A stretch of DNA of 64,000 bases from the NCBI GenBank assembly GCA_965644295.1, contig CBFFRP010000138.1, positions 62,001-126,000 on the forward strand, given 5' to 3'. The position numbers and the translations under genes are program-made. Positions 47,240-58,590 of the stretch are shown piece by piece; within the stretch, counting starts at the first letter, position 1, and each line of letters opens with the position of its first letter. Source of the DNA: Paraphysomonas bandaiensis. Lineage: Eukaryota; Chrysophyceae. The notes under the pieces were generated by a model that had not been told where the DNA came from, did not search any database, and worked only from the letters and a program-made list of their open reading frames with translations.

Positions 47240-47277
47240 CTGACTAGAACTATACTACGAATCGTATATGAGGATAC

Positions 47278-50200
47278 CAGTGCCCACCAAAACCCTGTAA
47301 TTCGCCAAAACCATGTAATTTTTTTTCATTTCAGTTTTCATAGTTTACATATGATTATGAATATTTTAAACTTTGTCACTCCGTATCTCTACTAATACGA
47401 AACCAACCACACATATCAACATATCCTCGTGTTCATCTTGCTCTGATCTTCCAACTTATCCAAATTGTTGTGGGGTTTGAGCTAAATACTTCTCCGTTCT
47501 GCCCCTCACATTTCACCTCTCCCGCAACTGAGATTCCACGATCCCAACCAACAGACACAGACTTTAAGTGATGGGAAATGGTGTGAATGGTGGGTGTTGT
47601 GAAAGTGGCGACATCTTACATCTGCTTGTCACCTCCCGTATGCTTCATCGTTGTGAATGTCACACTTATAGATCTCTCTGTCATATGCGTACTGCACATA
47701 TACACGTCTTAATACATATACATTGCTCAAACGTATATATATATGTGTTATATATGTACTGCGTACACATATATGTACGAATTATATGTATATGTCACAT
47801 ATATAAGTCTCTGTTACATACATGCTGCCCATATATATATGTGTGTGTCTCTGTCACAAATGTACTGCATATATATATATGTGCCATATGAATACTTCAC
47901 ACAAAAACACGTTTGTGACACATATATACTTCAAACATCTATGTATGTATGTCATATATAAACTGCAAGCTTATATATGTCTCTGTTACATATGTTGTGC
48001 GATATGTAGATATGTCATGTCTATGTTATATGTACACTGCACACATAAAGTGTATATCAGGGCTAGGGAACAATATATTGCAATACTATTGTGACGTATC
48101 GTCCCCCCAATACCTAGTTCAATTGTTTTTTAAGAGTCTATTGATACTATTACAATGTATTGCAATATACATATTACAATATATTGCAATAGTATTAATA
48201 TATATATACGTAGTCCGTAGCTAATTACTTACGTTCACTTCATTTCTAGTACTGTTTTTTAAGAGTGTATGAGCATATCACAAACTGTAATGCCTAACAC
48301 CATTCAAATACTCGCATTAACGCCATATTCACAATCTATGCCTTCAATTCACTACTATTTGAGAGATGTGTACATCAGGCCACAAGTGGCGATTAGCTCT
48401 CGAAAATAGAATCACATCAAGTGTATAGGGATGAGTACTTTTGCGCAGGACGGAGATGATAAGTGTAGCTACGCTGACTAATCTTTCACGTGTATTTGTC
48501 GTGCAGACAACATGACTAGTGTACCTGTACCTTGATTTTTAACTTTTTGCTTCTTCACTTTCTGGGAGGACTGTCCAACTCAGAATTTTTTATATTTAAT
48601 ATTGTTCTAACTTGCGATAATTAATATATTATGCATGTTGGGCAGTTACGGTTATTCATGGAGGGTAGGCTGCAGAATATGGTACGCAATAGTTGAGTCT
48701 GTACGTCTGAACTGTTCAATAGTAATTCGTAATTCCTACTTTCTACTTTCTATCGTCTCTTGACATATTTGGATGGTAAAACACCTTAATTAACTATACT
48801 TGAAGTCACACAGTATTAAAATTATAATCAACATCTCTCATTATTCATTGATATTCGTTACAATTACATTCTCTCAACTACCAAAAAATATTATCTTATC
48901 TTTATAGCCACGATCTTATACAGCCAAAGTGTTTCAGGTTCACTGCTTTAATTATCATTCTATCTTTAGTTCAACTAATACTGTATTCACGTATTCACTA
49001 CTACATTCTTCACGTAACAGCCATAATTCAGATACCTTTGAAATACAGGTTCTAAATGCTTACGAACAGCAAAACTCATCTCTTTCATCCGATGAGTAGT
49101 ATTAATAATATCGTCAACATCAATGATATTACATTACAAAAATGTAGCCTTAATTATATCTATGGTCTTTTTAATTAATAGCATGCATATAATTCTCGTG
49201 AGTTAGAATAATATTAAATATGAAAAATTCTGAGTTGGACACAGAAAGGTTGATATACAGTCCTTCCAGAAACTGAAGAATCGAAAAGTTGAGACATCAA
49301 GGTATCTATGAGCAATGAGCAAGGCTCTTCCATTTTTCTCTCTGGAAGATTTCATCAAGCTACGAGAGAATAGTGATGCAAAAGCTCTAAATTCGGTATG
49401 AGAGTTATGCATTTTTCGTGTACACTTCGGCCAAGTAATATAAGTTTTGCAGAATACATACAAGCTCAGTACACTACAAACAATATTCGTCACCTTTGAA
49501 GATCCGTCATCTTGGTAGAGATGTTTTGCTGTTTCTAGTACAGAGGTTCAAGAATTTATGCACCACCTACATGTTTTCAATCCAAAAGTGATCAACTTTA
49601 TGTCACTGTGGAATATCGCCTAGTTGATCGCTACATAGAACCCTATACCTTTAACTATGCTCACAAACTGCCTCCAAATCAATATAACAACGCATTACAG
49701 ATGATGTAAAGACACTATACTAGGCACGTCAAATACACGTGAAAGATTAGTCAGCGTAGCTACACTTATCATCTCCGTCCTGCGCAAAAGTACTCATCCC
49801 GATACACTTGATGTGATTCTATTTTCGAGAGCTAATCGCCACTTGTGGCCTGATGTACACATCTCTCAAATAGTAGTGAATTGAAGGCATAGATTGTGAA
49901 TATGGCGTTAATGCGAGTATTTGAATGGTGTTAGGCATTACAGTTTGTGATATGCTCATACACTCTTAAAAAACAGTACTAGAAATGAAGTGAACGTAAG
50001 TAATTAGCTACGGACTACGTATATATATATTAATACTATTGCAATATATTGTAATATGTATATTGCAATACATTGTAATAGTATCAATAGACTCTTAAAA
50101 AACAATTGAACTAGGTATTGGGGGGACGATACGTCACAATAGTATTGCAATATATTGTTCCCTAGCCCTGATATACACTTTATGTGTGCAGTGTACATAT

Positions 50201-50948
50201 AACATAGACATGACATATCTACATATCGCACAACATATGTAACAGAGACATATATAAGCTTGCAGTTTATATATGACATACATACATAGATGTTTGAAGT
50301 ATATATGTGTCACAAACGTGTTTTTGTGTGAAGTATTCATATGGCACATATATATATGCAGTACATTTGTGACAGAGACACACACATATATATATGGGCA
50401 GCATGTATGTAACAGAGACTTATATATGTGACATATACATATAATTCGTACATATATGTGTACGCAGTACATATATAACACATATATATATACGTTTGAG
50501 CAATGTATATGTATTAAGACGTGTATATGTGCAGTACGCATATGACAGAGAGATCTATAAGTGTGACATTCACAACGATGAAGCATACGGGAGGTGACAA
50601 GCAGATGTAAGATGTCGCCACTTTCACAACACCCACCATTCACACCATTTCCCATCACTTAAAGTCTGTGTCTGTTGGTTGGGATCGTGGAATCTCAGTT
50701 GCGGGAGAGGTGAAATGTGAGGGGCAGAACGGAGAAGTATTTAGCTCAAACCCCACAACAATTTGGATAAGTTGGAAGATCAGAGCAAGATGAACACGAG
50801 GATATGTTGATATGTGTGGTTGGTTTCGTATTAGTAGAGATACGGAGTGACAAAGTTTAAAATATTCATAATCATATGTAAACTATGAAAACTGAAATGA
50901 AAAAAAATTACATGGTTTTGGCGAATTACAGGGTTTTGGTGGGCACTG
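47278..50948. mobile_element. Foldback element, 3.67 kb with terminal repeats of about 1.23 kb
   Basis: 47278-48505 recurs almost identically in reverse complement at 49733-50948. The ends are CAGTGCCCACCAAAACCCTG. GGATAC is duplicated directly at 47272-47277 and 50949-50954. The ankyrin-family upstream flanks at about 58555 and 63860 have one GGATAC (as GTATCC) with continuous sequence, giving the empty site. The 1.2-kb interior has no gene. Each arm includes a half hAT terminus (48058; ending 50170) and TATATG-rich repeats. Confidence 0.9.
48506..49732. other. Unique interior of the foldback element
   Basis: AT-rich, with no ORF over 100 codons that resembles a transposase. A minus-strand frame at 49203-49493 is unrecognised. 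A short match, TCTGAGTTGGACA at about 49229 against TGTCCAACTCAGAATTTTT near 48567, adds a small internal inverted repeat. Confidence 0.5.
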
Positions 50949-51017
50949 GGATACATCAACACATATACGGTCTATGCGTATGTATGTACCTACAAAAAAT
51001 ACACGACAGCATACATA

Positions 51018-51405
51018 TACATACATACATACATACATACATACATACATACATACATACATACATACATACATACATACATACATACATACATACATAC
51101 ATACATACATACATACATACATACGTACATACATACATACATACATACATACATACATACATACATACATACATACATACATACATACATACATACATAC
51201 ATACATACATACATACATACATACATACATACATACATACATACATACATACATACATACATACATACATACATACATACATACATACATACATACATAC
51301 ATACATACATACATACATACATACATACATACATACATACATACATACATACATACATACCTACATACATACATACATACATACATACATACATACATAC
51401 ATACA

Positions 51406-51434
<29 letters not shown>
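51018..51434. repeat. (CATA)n microsatellite, about 417 bp
   Basis: More than 100 tetranucleotide units, with only two single-base interruptions (near 51125 and 51361). It ends about 110 bp before the ATG of the next gene. All frames are open across it, which creates long spurious ORFs. Confidence 0.97.
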
Positions 51435-51437
<3 letters not shown>

Positions 51438-51547
51438 AAGAGTGGATCGTAGAATGGTTCTATATCTCGTTCCCATTCTATCATATAACTCGATCTCATG
51501 ATAATCCACGTAGCCAGATAACACTCCCAAGATCCATTTATCTTCCA

Positions 51548-54500
51548 ATGGATAACGACAGTGAATCATCACTGTTTAACACTCATATAGAGATAATTAC
51601 ACATCAATTGAATGTATTAAGGAGTATGCGGTCATCTATGGAATGTACACACTGTAATAATGTTCCTGTATTACTTACACGTAGACTTGAAAACCGTATT
51701 GATAAATCACGTTTAATTGATGATTTTGAGATGGTATTATTGGGGATACTGGATGGGAGTGGTCAGATACAAGAGATGCATCGCTTGTCATTGTTTCTAT
51801 TACTTATGCATCGTGCGGTATGTATATATTGATATAAATATATGTGAATGATATATTATTGAATAGACTACAAATACGCATCGATTGTTATGTTTGCATG
51901 TTCTCAGACATCACACGACTGCAGAATGTCATACGGCTTTTATAAACAGTGGGGGTTTACTTGTCATTGCTGATTGGTTAAGTGTCGCTAACGCTAGCTC
52001 TAGCCGTTGTGGTTCTGTATTTATAGCAATATGCCGCACTCTAAGGATCTGCTGTGCGGACTATGTGCCCCCAAAGTTTCATATCATCATGAAGCAATTG
52101 ATCCGTTTGTATAAGTTTTACCAGAAGCAGGCCTGCGATGCAGAAGTGGATACTTCTGAAATTGCAGCAGGATTCAACGAGTTGACTACTCATTGGCAAT
52201 CTATTAAAGCCCCTGTTCGAGATACTGGGAAGTCTGACCAATCAGTCCAGATGAATGTAAATAATTCCGAGGTGGCAGACATCAAACCTGGTTACTCTGA
52301 TGTCAACCAATCGACAGAAACTGTACATCATCAGAGGTCGGAGAGTGTGGAGGTTGTGGAGGAGAATATTAAAGAGCCTGTTCGACCGACTAGTTCAATA
52401 ACCACGAAACTGACTATTGTGGAGAGTGAGCCCGCGCACTCGACTGAGGAACCGGTGCAGTCGACTGATGAGCCGGTGCAGTCGACTGATGAGTCCGCGC
52501 AGTTGACTGATGAGCCCACGCAGTCGACTGATGAGCCCATACAGCCGACTGCTGTAGAGTCCAGTCGTATAGTTGGGGATGAAAAGGATGAAGATCAGGT
52601 GAAGGGCGACAAATCTGTCTCGGATGAATTGACTCGAAAGGGCAATAATAGTATCTGCGTGCCTGCTCGAGTATTATCCACTCCCTCTGTCTACATGCGC
52701 AAAGTAGTGGAAAACACTTCTATTGAATCGCTAATTGCATTAAACAGCCCCAGAGGCACAAGGACTAGCACCCTTGGTATCATACCCATGCCCCAACGCC
52801 AACGGCCCCCTCCTGCCCGATCTGTCACTCCACCACCTGTTCGAAGTATCTTGAAACGCCCTTCAGCTGACGATTCCAGGAAAACCTCTGGACATAGAGT
52901 TGTTTTCGAGGAGGATGCCAATGGTAATGTCGTAGCAAAAACGTTGGTGTTCCAAGTGGACCACTGGATGGCAATGCGCAAGACATCCGACATAAAGAAA
53001 GAGGTTCATGAAAAGGTCTACAGAAATGTCGTTTGCAATTTTTATAAAACTTGACCCTATGTCGTGGTATAGACTTCTTTAAAAGCGCCAGCATTATCCC
53101 CGAGATGTGTTTGGTCTAGGTGTGTATGATGAAGCATTATCTTACGCCTGACGAAAGTATATGTATTGGGCAGGCCGGCATTGTTGAAGGAATCTGAAGA
53201 GCTCACGTGTAGTCATACCTCTGAGACTATTGCACAGCGTCGACGGATAATGCGTGTGGGGTGCGAGGCATTGTGAGTACCAGTATAGATTGTATTTTTG
53301 TGATAATAGGTTGGTAGATACGAGAGTGATGACAATATCCCCAGTGACCCCGAATACTCCTTTGATTCAGACGACGAACAGCATGCGAGTCCTACTATTG
53401 CTGTTGCACACATTGAGTGGCTTGTGGATAGCACTTGCGAAAGCAACATGAAGAAGGATGGTGCTGAAAGCGTAGGTGGCGCTCGTTGCCAAGGCAATCG
53501 AGAGTCTCCTCGCATTGATGTATTGGACCGTGCTACGAATGACTGTGAGTATTTTGAAACCTTCATGTTGGTTCAGCTGTAATAGTTGCAATATCAGCTA
53601 TTGTACTGGAGTCGCCAACCTCGCCAACCTCCCTTGGTATCAGTGAAGATAATGACAAGATCAGACCTAAAGTAAAATGTCGATACTTCAGTACGGCAAA
53701 GGGCTGCAGTGATGGGGACAAATGTAAGTTCCTCCATGAGAGCCCTCCGACAGAAGAATCTGAAAACCAACTGAGAGTGAAAGAAGTTCGCATGCGACTG
53801 GCCAATATCTTGAGAGATGCAGGACCCAATGGCTTGAAGTCTTCTGAGATTAGATCTAGGTAGTCCCTCTTCTCCATCTGTACTGTGATGTTGTTTAGTG
53901 ATTACTGAGTAGGTATTTTGAGCTCTATGGTGAAAATGTAGACACTAGAGACGCTAAAGGGTGTCGTGTTCCGCTCCGCGAACTCTTGATTAGCCATCCT
54001 GATATTAGCGGAGCTCGTGCTGAATCTGGCAGCAGCGTTCCCGCTGCTTTCACGCATAGTGCTACTTCTATCCAACCTACGGAAAGAATTGCTGCATCAG
54101 ATGAAAGAGGCCCTGCAGATAGCTATAATGTGTGCTATCGTTGTGTTGTGTGTGACATTGTCTTTAATATTAATGTTAGGCTAAATTGAAATCTCTCCGG
54201 GTCCAACTGGTGGGTATACTTAGAGAATCTGGGCGTCTAGGTATAAAAGGAAGTTTAATTCCAAAAAGGTACACTGTGTTTTTTTCTTGGAGTACTGTAA
54301 TAAATGCACCAGGTATCAAGATCTGTACGGCACGAAGTTGGACATTGTTGACAAGCATGGAAAAAAGCGTCAACTCAAAGACTTTCTTCTTTCGATAGAT
54401 GGAGTTGAGGTTGATGCTTCGTCGGGTGGAGATGTGACATTCAAACTCACTGACTGCCGCCCCCCCATAGCACCTCTAACAAGTAAGCGTCACGTTCAGA

Positions 54501-54859
54501 GTGTTGCCAAGGACGTGTCCAATACGCCGTGTATCGACCACTCACGACGAGAGTCTGGCTGCCGTAGAGGAAGCTTGTGTGGATTTCGCCATGATGATTC
54601 CCAGAGAGAGAACATGTTGCGTAGATCGGAGCGTGATCGTAGTAGCGATAGACAACGAACAGAGAGAGATAGCAGTGGAGTTCTTCACAACGATAGACGG
54701 AAGCGCAGTCGGAACAGAAGCCACAGCCCGAGTGACAGTCGCTCAGTGAGGCGAAAAGAGGATCGAAGCTCCGCGCGTGTCCTTTGCAAGTACTTTAATC
54801 CAAGAACGGGCTCTGGATGTAAATACGGGGATTCCTGTCGATATCTTCATCCGATATAG
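51548..54859 (+). CDS. TFIIS-N / RVxF / CCCH / LOTUS-like nuclear regulator, 9 exons
   Basis: Exons 51548-51817, 51867-53015, 53073-53119, 53174-53272, 53318-53544, 53586-53859, 53913-54129, 54180-54268 and 54313-54859; 2919 nt, 972 aa, phases all close. Residues about 30-200 form a helical region like TFIIS-N/PNUTS (LLCLHVLRHHTTAECHTAFI). An acidic linker with EPVQSTD repeats follows. HRVVFEED near residue 430 fits the PP1-docking RVxF motif. CCCH finger 1 is CRYFSTAKGCSDGDKCKFLH (about 628), finger 2 C-x8-C-x5-C-x3-H near 830, and finger 3 is C-terminal (CKYFNPRTGSGCKYGDSCRY). Two LOTUS/OST-HTH-like segments lie near 665-715 and 770-815. An Arg/Ser-rich stretch precedes finger 3. Best overall analogue is PNUTS (PPP1R10), a PP1 regulator of RNA polymerase II; the LOTUS-like pair is extra. 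Confidence 0.72.
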
Positions 54860-57203
54860 CTGACATGATATCCGTAATGTATTTAAGGTTTATATTTTAG
54901 TGCAGGTTTTAGGTCGTTGTTATTCGAAACCTTTGTATTTTTCGTAACTCAAACGTTGTGTGAGATTTTGTTGTTCCTCACTGCCAAATAAAATCCTCTA
55001 TATATATGTAGCTGCATGAAGTACTACATCGTACACTGTTGAGTTTTGCTCAATATTGAACCATTAAAGGCTATATTTAGTAAGCAGTAGGCAATCTTTG
55101 TTTTGTAGCGCTGTGATTTTCGTGATCATGTGATCTTAATAAACATAAGCATATTAACTGATCAATACATACATGAATATATAAAAGAAAAAACACAGCA
55201 AGAATAATGTTAACCTTAAATGCTATTTCTTTTTTACTGAAAGTATTGTCTTCAATTCGATGTGAGTACCATACATTGGAAAAATATAATAATATTAAAC
55301 ATTATATAGAAAAGTGTAATATAAGTGCATATTTGAAAACAACATTGAGTCATGGTAGTCGATGTGTTTTTAAGTATTTAAAAATCATTAAATTGAGAGT
55401 AGAGCAATCAAAATTTTATATGTATGTAGAGTAGACAACTGATGTGTGAACTAGAGAAGCAATCGAACTTAATTATATATATCTTATATTTATAAATAAT
55501 AATTAATGCGAGACACAGAAAGACCATCTACACACACACAAGTACGGTGATCGTATGCATATGCACGCGCAGAGTACGTATACACGCAACATCGTACCTA
55601 TATACAGTGTAATCGTACGTATGCTCGGTATACAGTATACAGTGGAATGAGAAGGATCTCATACTCTAACTTTAAGAAACAATGATTAAATATTAGACAC
55701 AATTCACGAAGTTTTTAAAACAGCTGCAGAAAGAGTTGAACACTATCCGGATAGTATTATGTATTTAACACATTTTCATAATTTTTATATGATCACATTG
55801 CAAAACGTTATAATATAATATATATTAATATTATTTATTTATTAAGTACTAACTATATAGAATTACCTCGACAACAGTGTAAAATGGTATCCTCCCAAAT
55901 GATATAGAATTGTAGAAATCCTTAGGATAAAGGTACGGTAGTATATTGGTAGTGGCAGTAGTACAAGATTACACCTAATTGTCCATTCTAACACCTAACA
56001 CAATAATAGTGGTCTGTGTTAAGTGTTAAGATTTGCACTGCACACTGAAGTAGCCGTTAAGATTCAAATTTAGTAATCCTACTGCCACATATCCAGCTCA
56101 CTGCCCGAACATCAGTTCCACGTCCTCGAAAAATCCGTAACCTCTATCCTCCTTCCCCTATATGATGGAGGGCTCCGCATGCTTAGAAACAGAGGTCTCA
56201 GACATCACAATACCGACACGGCACCAGTAAAGCCGATAACGACCCCCCCACACTCACAGCAACGCCAGGCACAGGATATTCACCCGACACCAAAAATACT
56301 CCAACTACTCCAAGCGACATCCACCCCAAGAACTCTATCCTCTGCAAGAGTCCGAACCCGACAGAGACAAGCGCAACCACTCCGGAAACAACTCCTCCTT
56401 ACCTGTGGCGGAAATCCCACCTCGACAACCAGCACCATCTCCACCACCGACTTACACTCTCACATACACCTATAGCCCCAACCATCCCCCGTAAAACCCA
56501 TGCCAGACACATTGCCCAAAGGCAGACCCCCCGACTAACCTCACTACAAGGGACGCTTGCACCATGGTGCTCGCAGCGATGCACAAGCAGTCCCGAGACG
56601 GTTGCCCGCCACTAGTCGTATATAGCAAGTCCAGTTATTAGTTAGTTTATATTAGTTAGTTAATCTAGTTTCTGTACACAACCGTTCTCATGTAATAATC
56701 AGATATTCTCAAAGTAATCCTACTTGCAGTACGTAATACTCACAACACGTACATATACCGTAGTTAGACCAAATATTGAGTAAAGCAAACTGAAAGTAAT
56801 TATAATCGTGAGTTTAAGTCTAATCAATATGTCAAAATCTAAATGTTCTTGTTCAACAGACAATAACTTTCTTAATTGATATGAAACCATTGCACTAGGA
56901 CATAATTCTCTGCTTACTTCTCAGATACGGCCACACCGGGTAGTGCACGACACAAGTGAACAGGGAACTATTGACTATACCAACAATACAAGGAGAAAAG
57001 TTCACAATAGCAATGTTGTCATTATTAATTGTGTATCAAAACTGCAATAAAAGATCACACACTAGTGACTACCATCTGAAACATCGTATCAGAATTTTCG
57101 ATGCTTGAAGTGCTTAATCATATCATGTCATTATCGGGCACTACATTATACCTGTTAACTACATTAGACTAGGCACCGAGATAGATAGCAGGATAACAGT
57201 GTA
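54860..57203. other. Intergenic with a GC-rich retroelement-like patch
   Basis: Mostly AT-rich. 56170-56620 is markedly C-rich on the plus strand (Pro/Thr/Ser-coding frames) and ends in the family-A core at 56557-56595, where one frame reads ACTMVLAAMHKQ. This mirrors 29676-29999, so it is likely the 3' end of the same element type. The frame at 55207-55434 is unrecognised. Confidence 0.45.
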
Positions 57204-58116
57204 TTAATCTTGCTTGACATTGGAGTTGGCGTTGCCTGCAACAAACACACATACGAAAAATTAAAGCAGGAGGAGTATTACATATTTGCTTCTAAGTTGA
57301 CTACACCAAATTGACACATTTTGACACTAATCCAACACAGGACTGTGGAGAGCATGACATCATTGTAGAGTCAGGTCTTACCGTTGATTCCAAGGGCGGG
57401 AACAACATGTTCTTTAATGATAGCATCATACAAGACAGTCGCGCCCTACAAAACAGATGCAATACACGTCACATACCGCATTTAAATTTGCTGCAATATA
57501 CTTACATTAAAAGACGGGTGGTAGCACCAAATAAGGAAAGCAATCTTCAAGAGGAAGTAGAATGGGACATTCCGAATAATGATATCAGCCACAGACTCCA
57601 CAATCTAAACGAAACAACGTTGAGAAACATTAAATATTGACCAGATAGTTGCGAATGTGTACCTTGAATTGAGTGAAAATGATCCAGTAAGTCAGCCACT
57701 GTTTGTCATCATTAGCATCTGGGCTCTCAATAGCCTTAAGAGAGGCATAAAGAGGATACACGAAACCAACAATATCTCTATAAAACATCACATAATGACT
57801 CATGTATATGAATATACTCATCTACTCACATTATCAGACTGACTCCGACTGCTAAAAATACGAGTAACCTACATACATATATATAACTCTAGGTAATCAA
57901 ATGACACTATGTATGTACCCTATGATCGCAAGAGCACCAACGAATATATATTCCTTATCAATTTTCGTCTTCTCAGATGCCATTTCAAGGTATTTATTAA
58001 ATGGATACTTCTCAATAAAGACTGTTAATTTTTTCTATAATAATGAATATATTTCTATAAATTTTAATGATATTCATGTAAAGTATTACCTTGTACACTT
58101 CAATATCAAATCCCAT
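57204..58116 (-). CDS. REEP5/Yop1 (TB2/DP1/HVA22) ER-shaping protein, 7 exons
   Basis: Minus-strand exons: 58116-58090, 58010-57919, 57868-57830, 57777-57663, 57604-57506, 57445-57382, 57235-57204; 468 nt, 155 aa. GFVYPLYASLKAIESPDAND followed by DKQWLTYWIIF is the family signature. IVESVADIIIRNVPFYFLLK and AFLIWCYHP form the second hydrophobic hairpin. The C-terminus ends NANSNVKQD. These proteins wedge into the ER membrane with two hairpins and stabilise tubules. Seven exons of 27-115 nt make the gene almost invisible to ORF scans. Introns are about 50-146 nt; the exon-2 acceptor could also lie three bases downstream. Confidence 0.9.
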
Positions 58117-58590
58117 GGTTGAAATATATCTGGATGATGTAATCTATTTGATTGTTATGGTTAAGTGATTCTATATGGAATTTTACATAGAGATCATAGT
58201 CGAATATATTCGAGATCCTCTTATCATATAGAAAAACACGTTAAGAAATAATCATGTAAGGTCATCTTACTATAGACATCTATCCACACATATGGTTAGA
58301 TGGTTAGTCTACACATTTTTCCTATAGGAAAAAACTAAGAAAATCAGAAGAAGCCTTCTTCACCTCAAGTTGTGTTCTTCAGATCTTTAAAGGTCACACC
58401 TTTTTCAGTGATGGTTTGGTCACCAATACTACGAATAATATCTTGATATCACATTTTTTTAGGGGTTTAGTTCATTAATAGTGGCTTTTTTGACCAGATT
58501 GATGAAAGTCAGTATAACGCAGTATTTGGGAGGGCAGGTGTGTTGATGTATCCTCATATACGATTCGTAGTATAGTTCTACTCAGAGTGT
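58117..58590. promoter_or_regulatory. Divergent spacer (REEP gene / F-box-ankyrin copy 2)
   Basis: The proximal part, 58485-58590, matches the upstream flank of the other family members (TGTTGATGTATCCTCATATA, then CGATTCGTAG); the distal part does not. This is the uninterrupted version of the site where the foldback element inserted upstream of copy 1. Confidence 0.6.

Noticed and set aside
47568-50658. Cys/Tyr-rich ORFs (MMGNGVNGGCC...) in both foldback arms
   Set aside because: They arise from TATATG-rich repeats, occur symmetrically because of the inverted repeat, and look like no protein family.
47276-50950. Polinton/Maverick-type element, considered because of 6-bp duplication and long inverted repeats
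   Set aside because: Ends are CAGTG rather than AG, it is far too short and has no polymerase or integrase ORF.
50883-51832. Very long ORFs made of YIHT or MYVC repeats on both strands
   Set aside because: They are translations of the CATA microsatellite, which lacks stops in every frame; the real gene starts after it at 51548.
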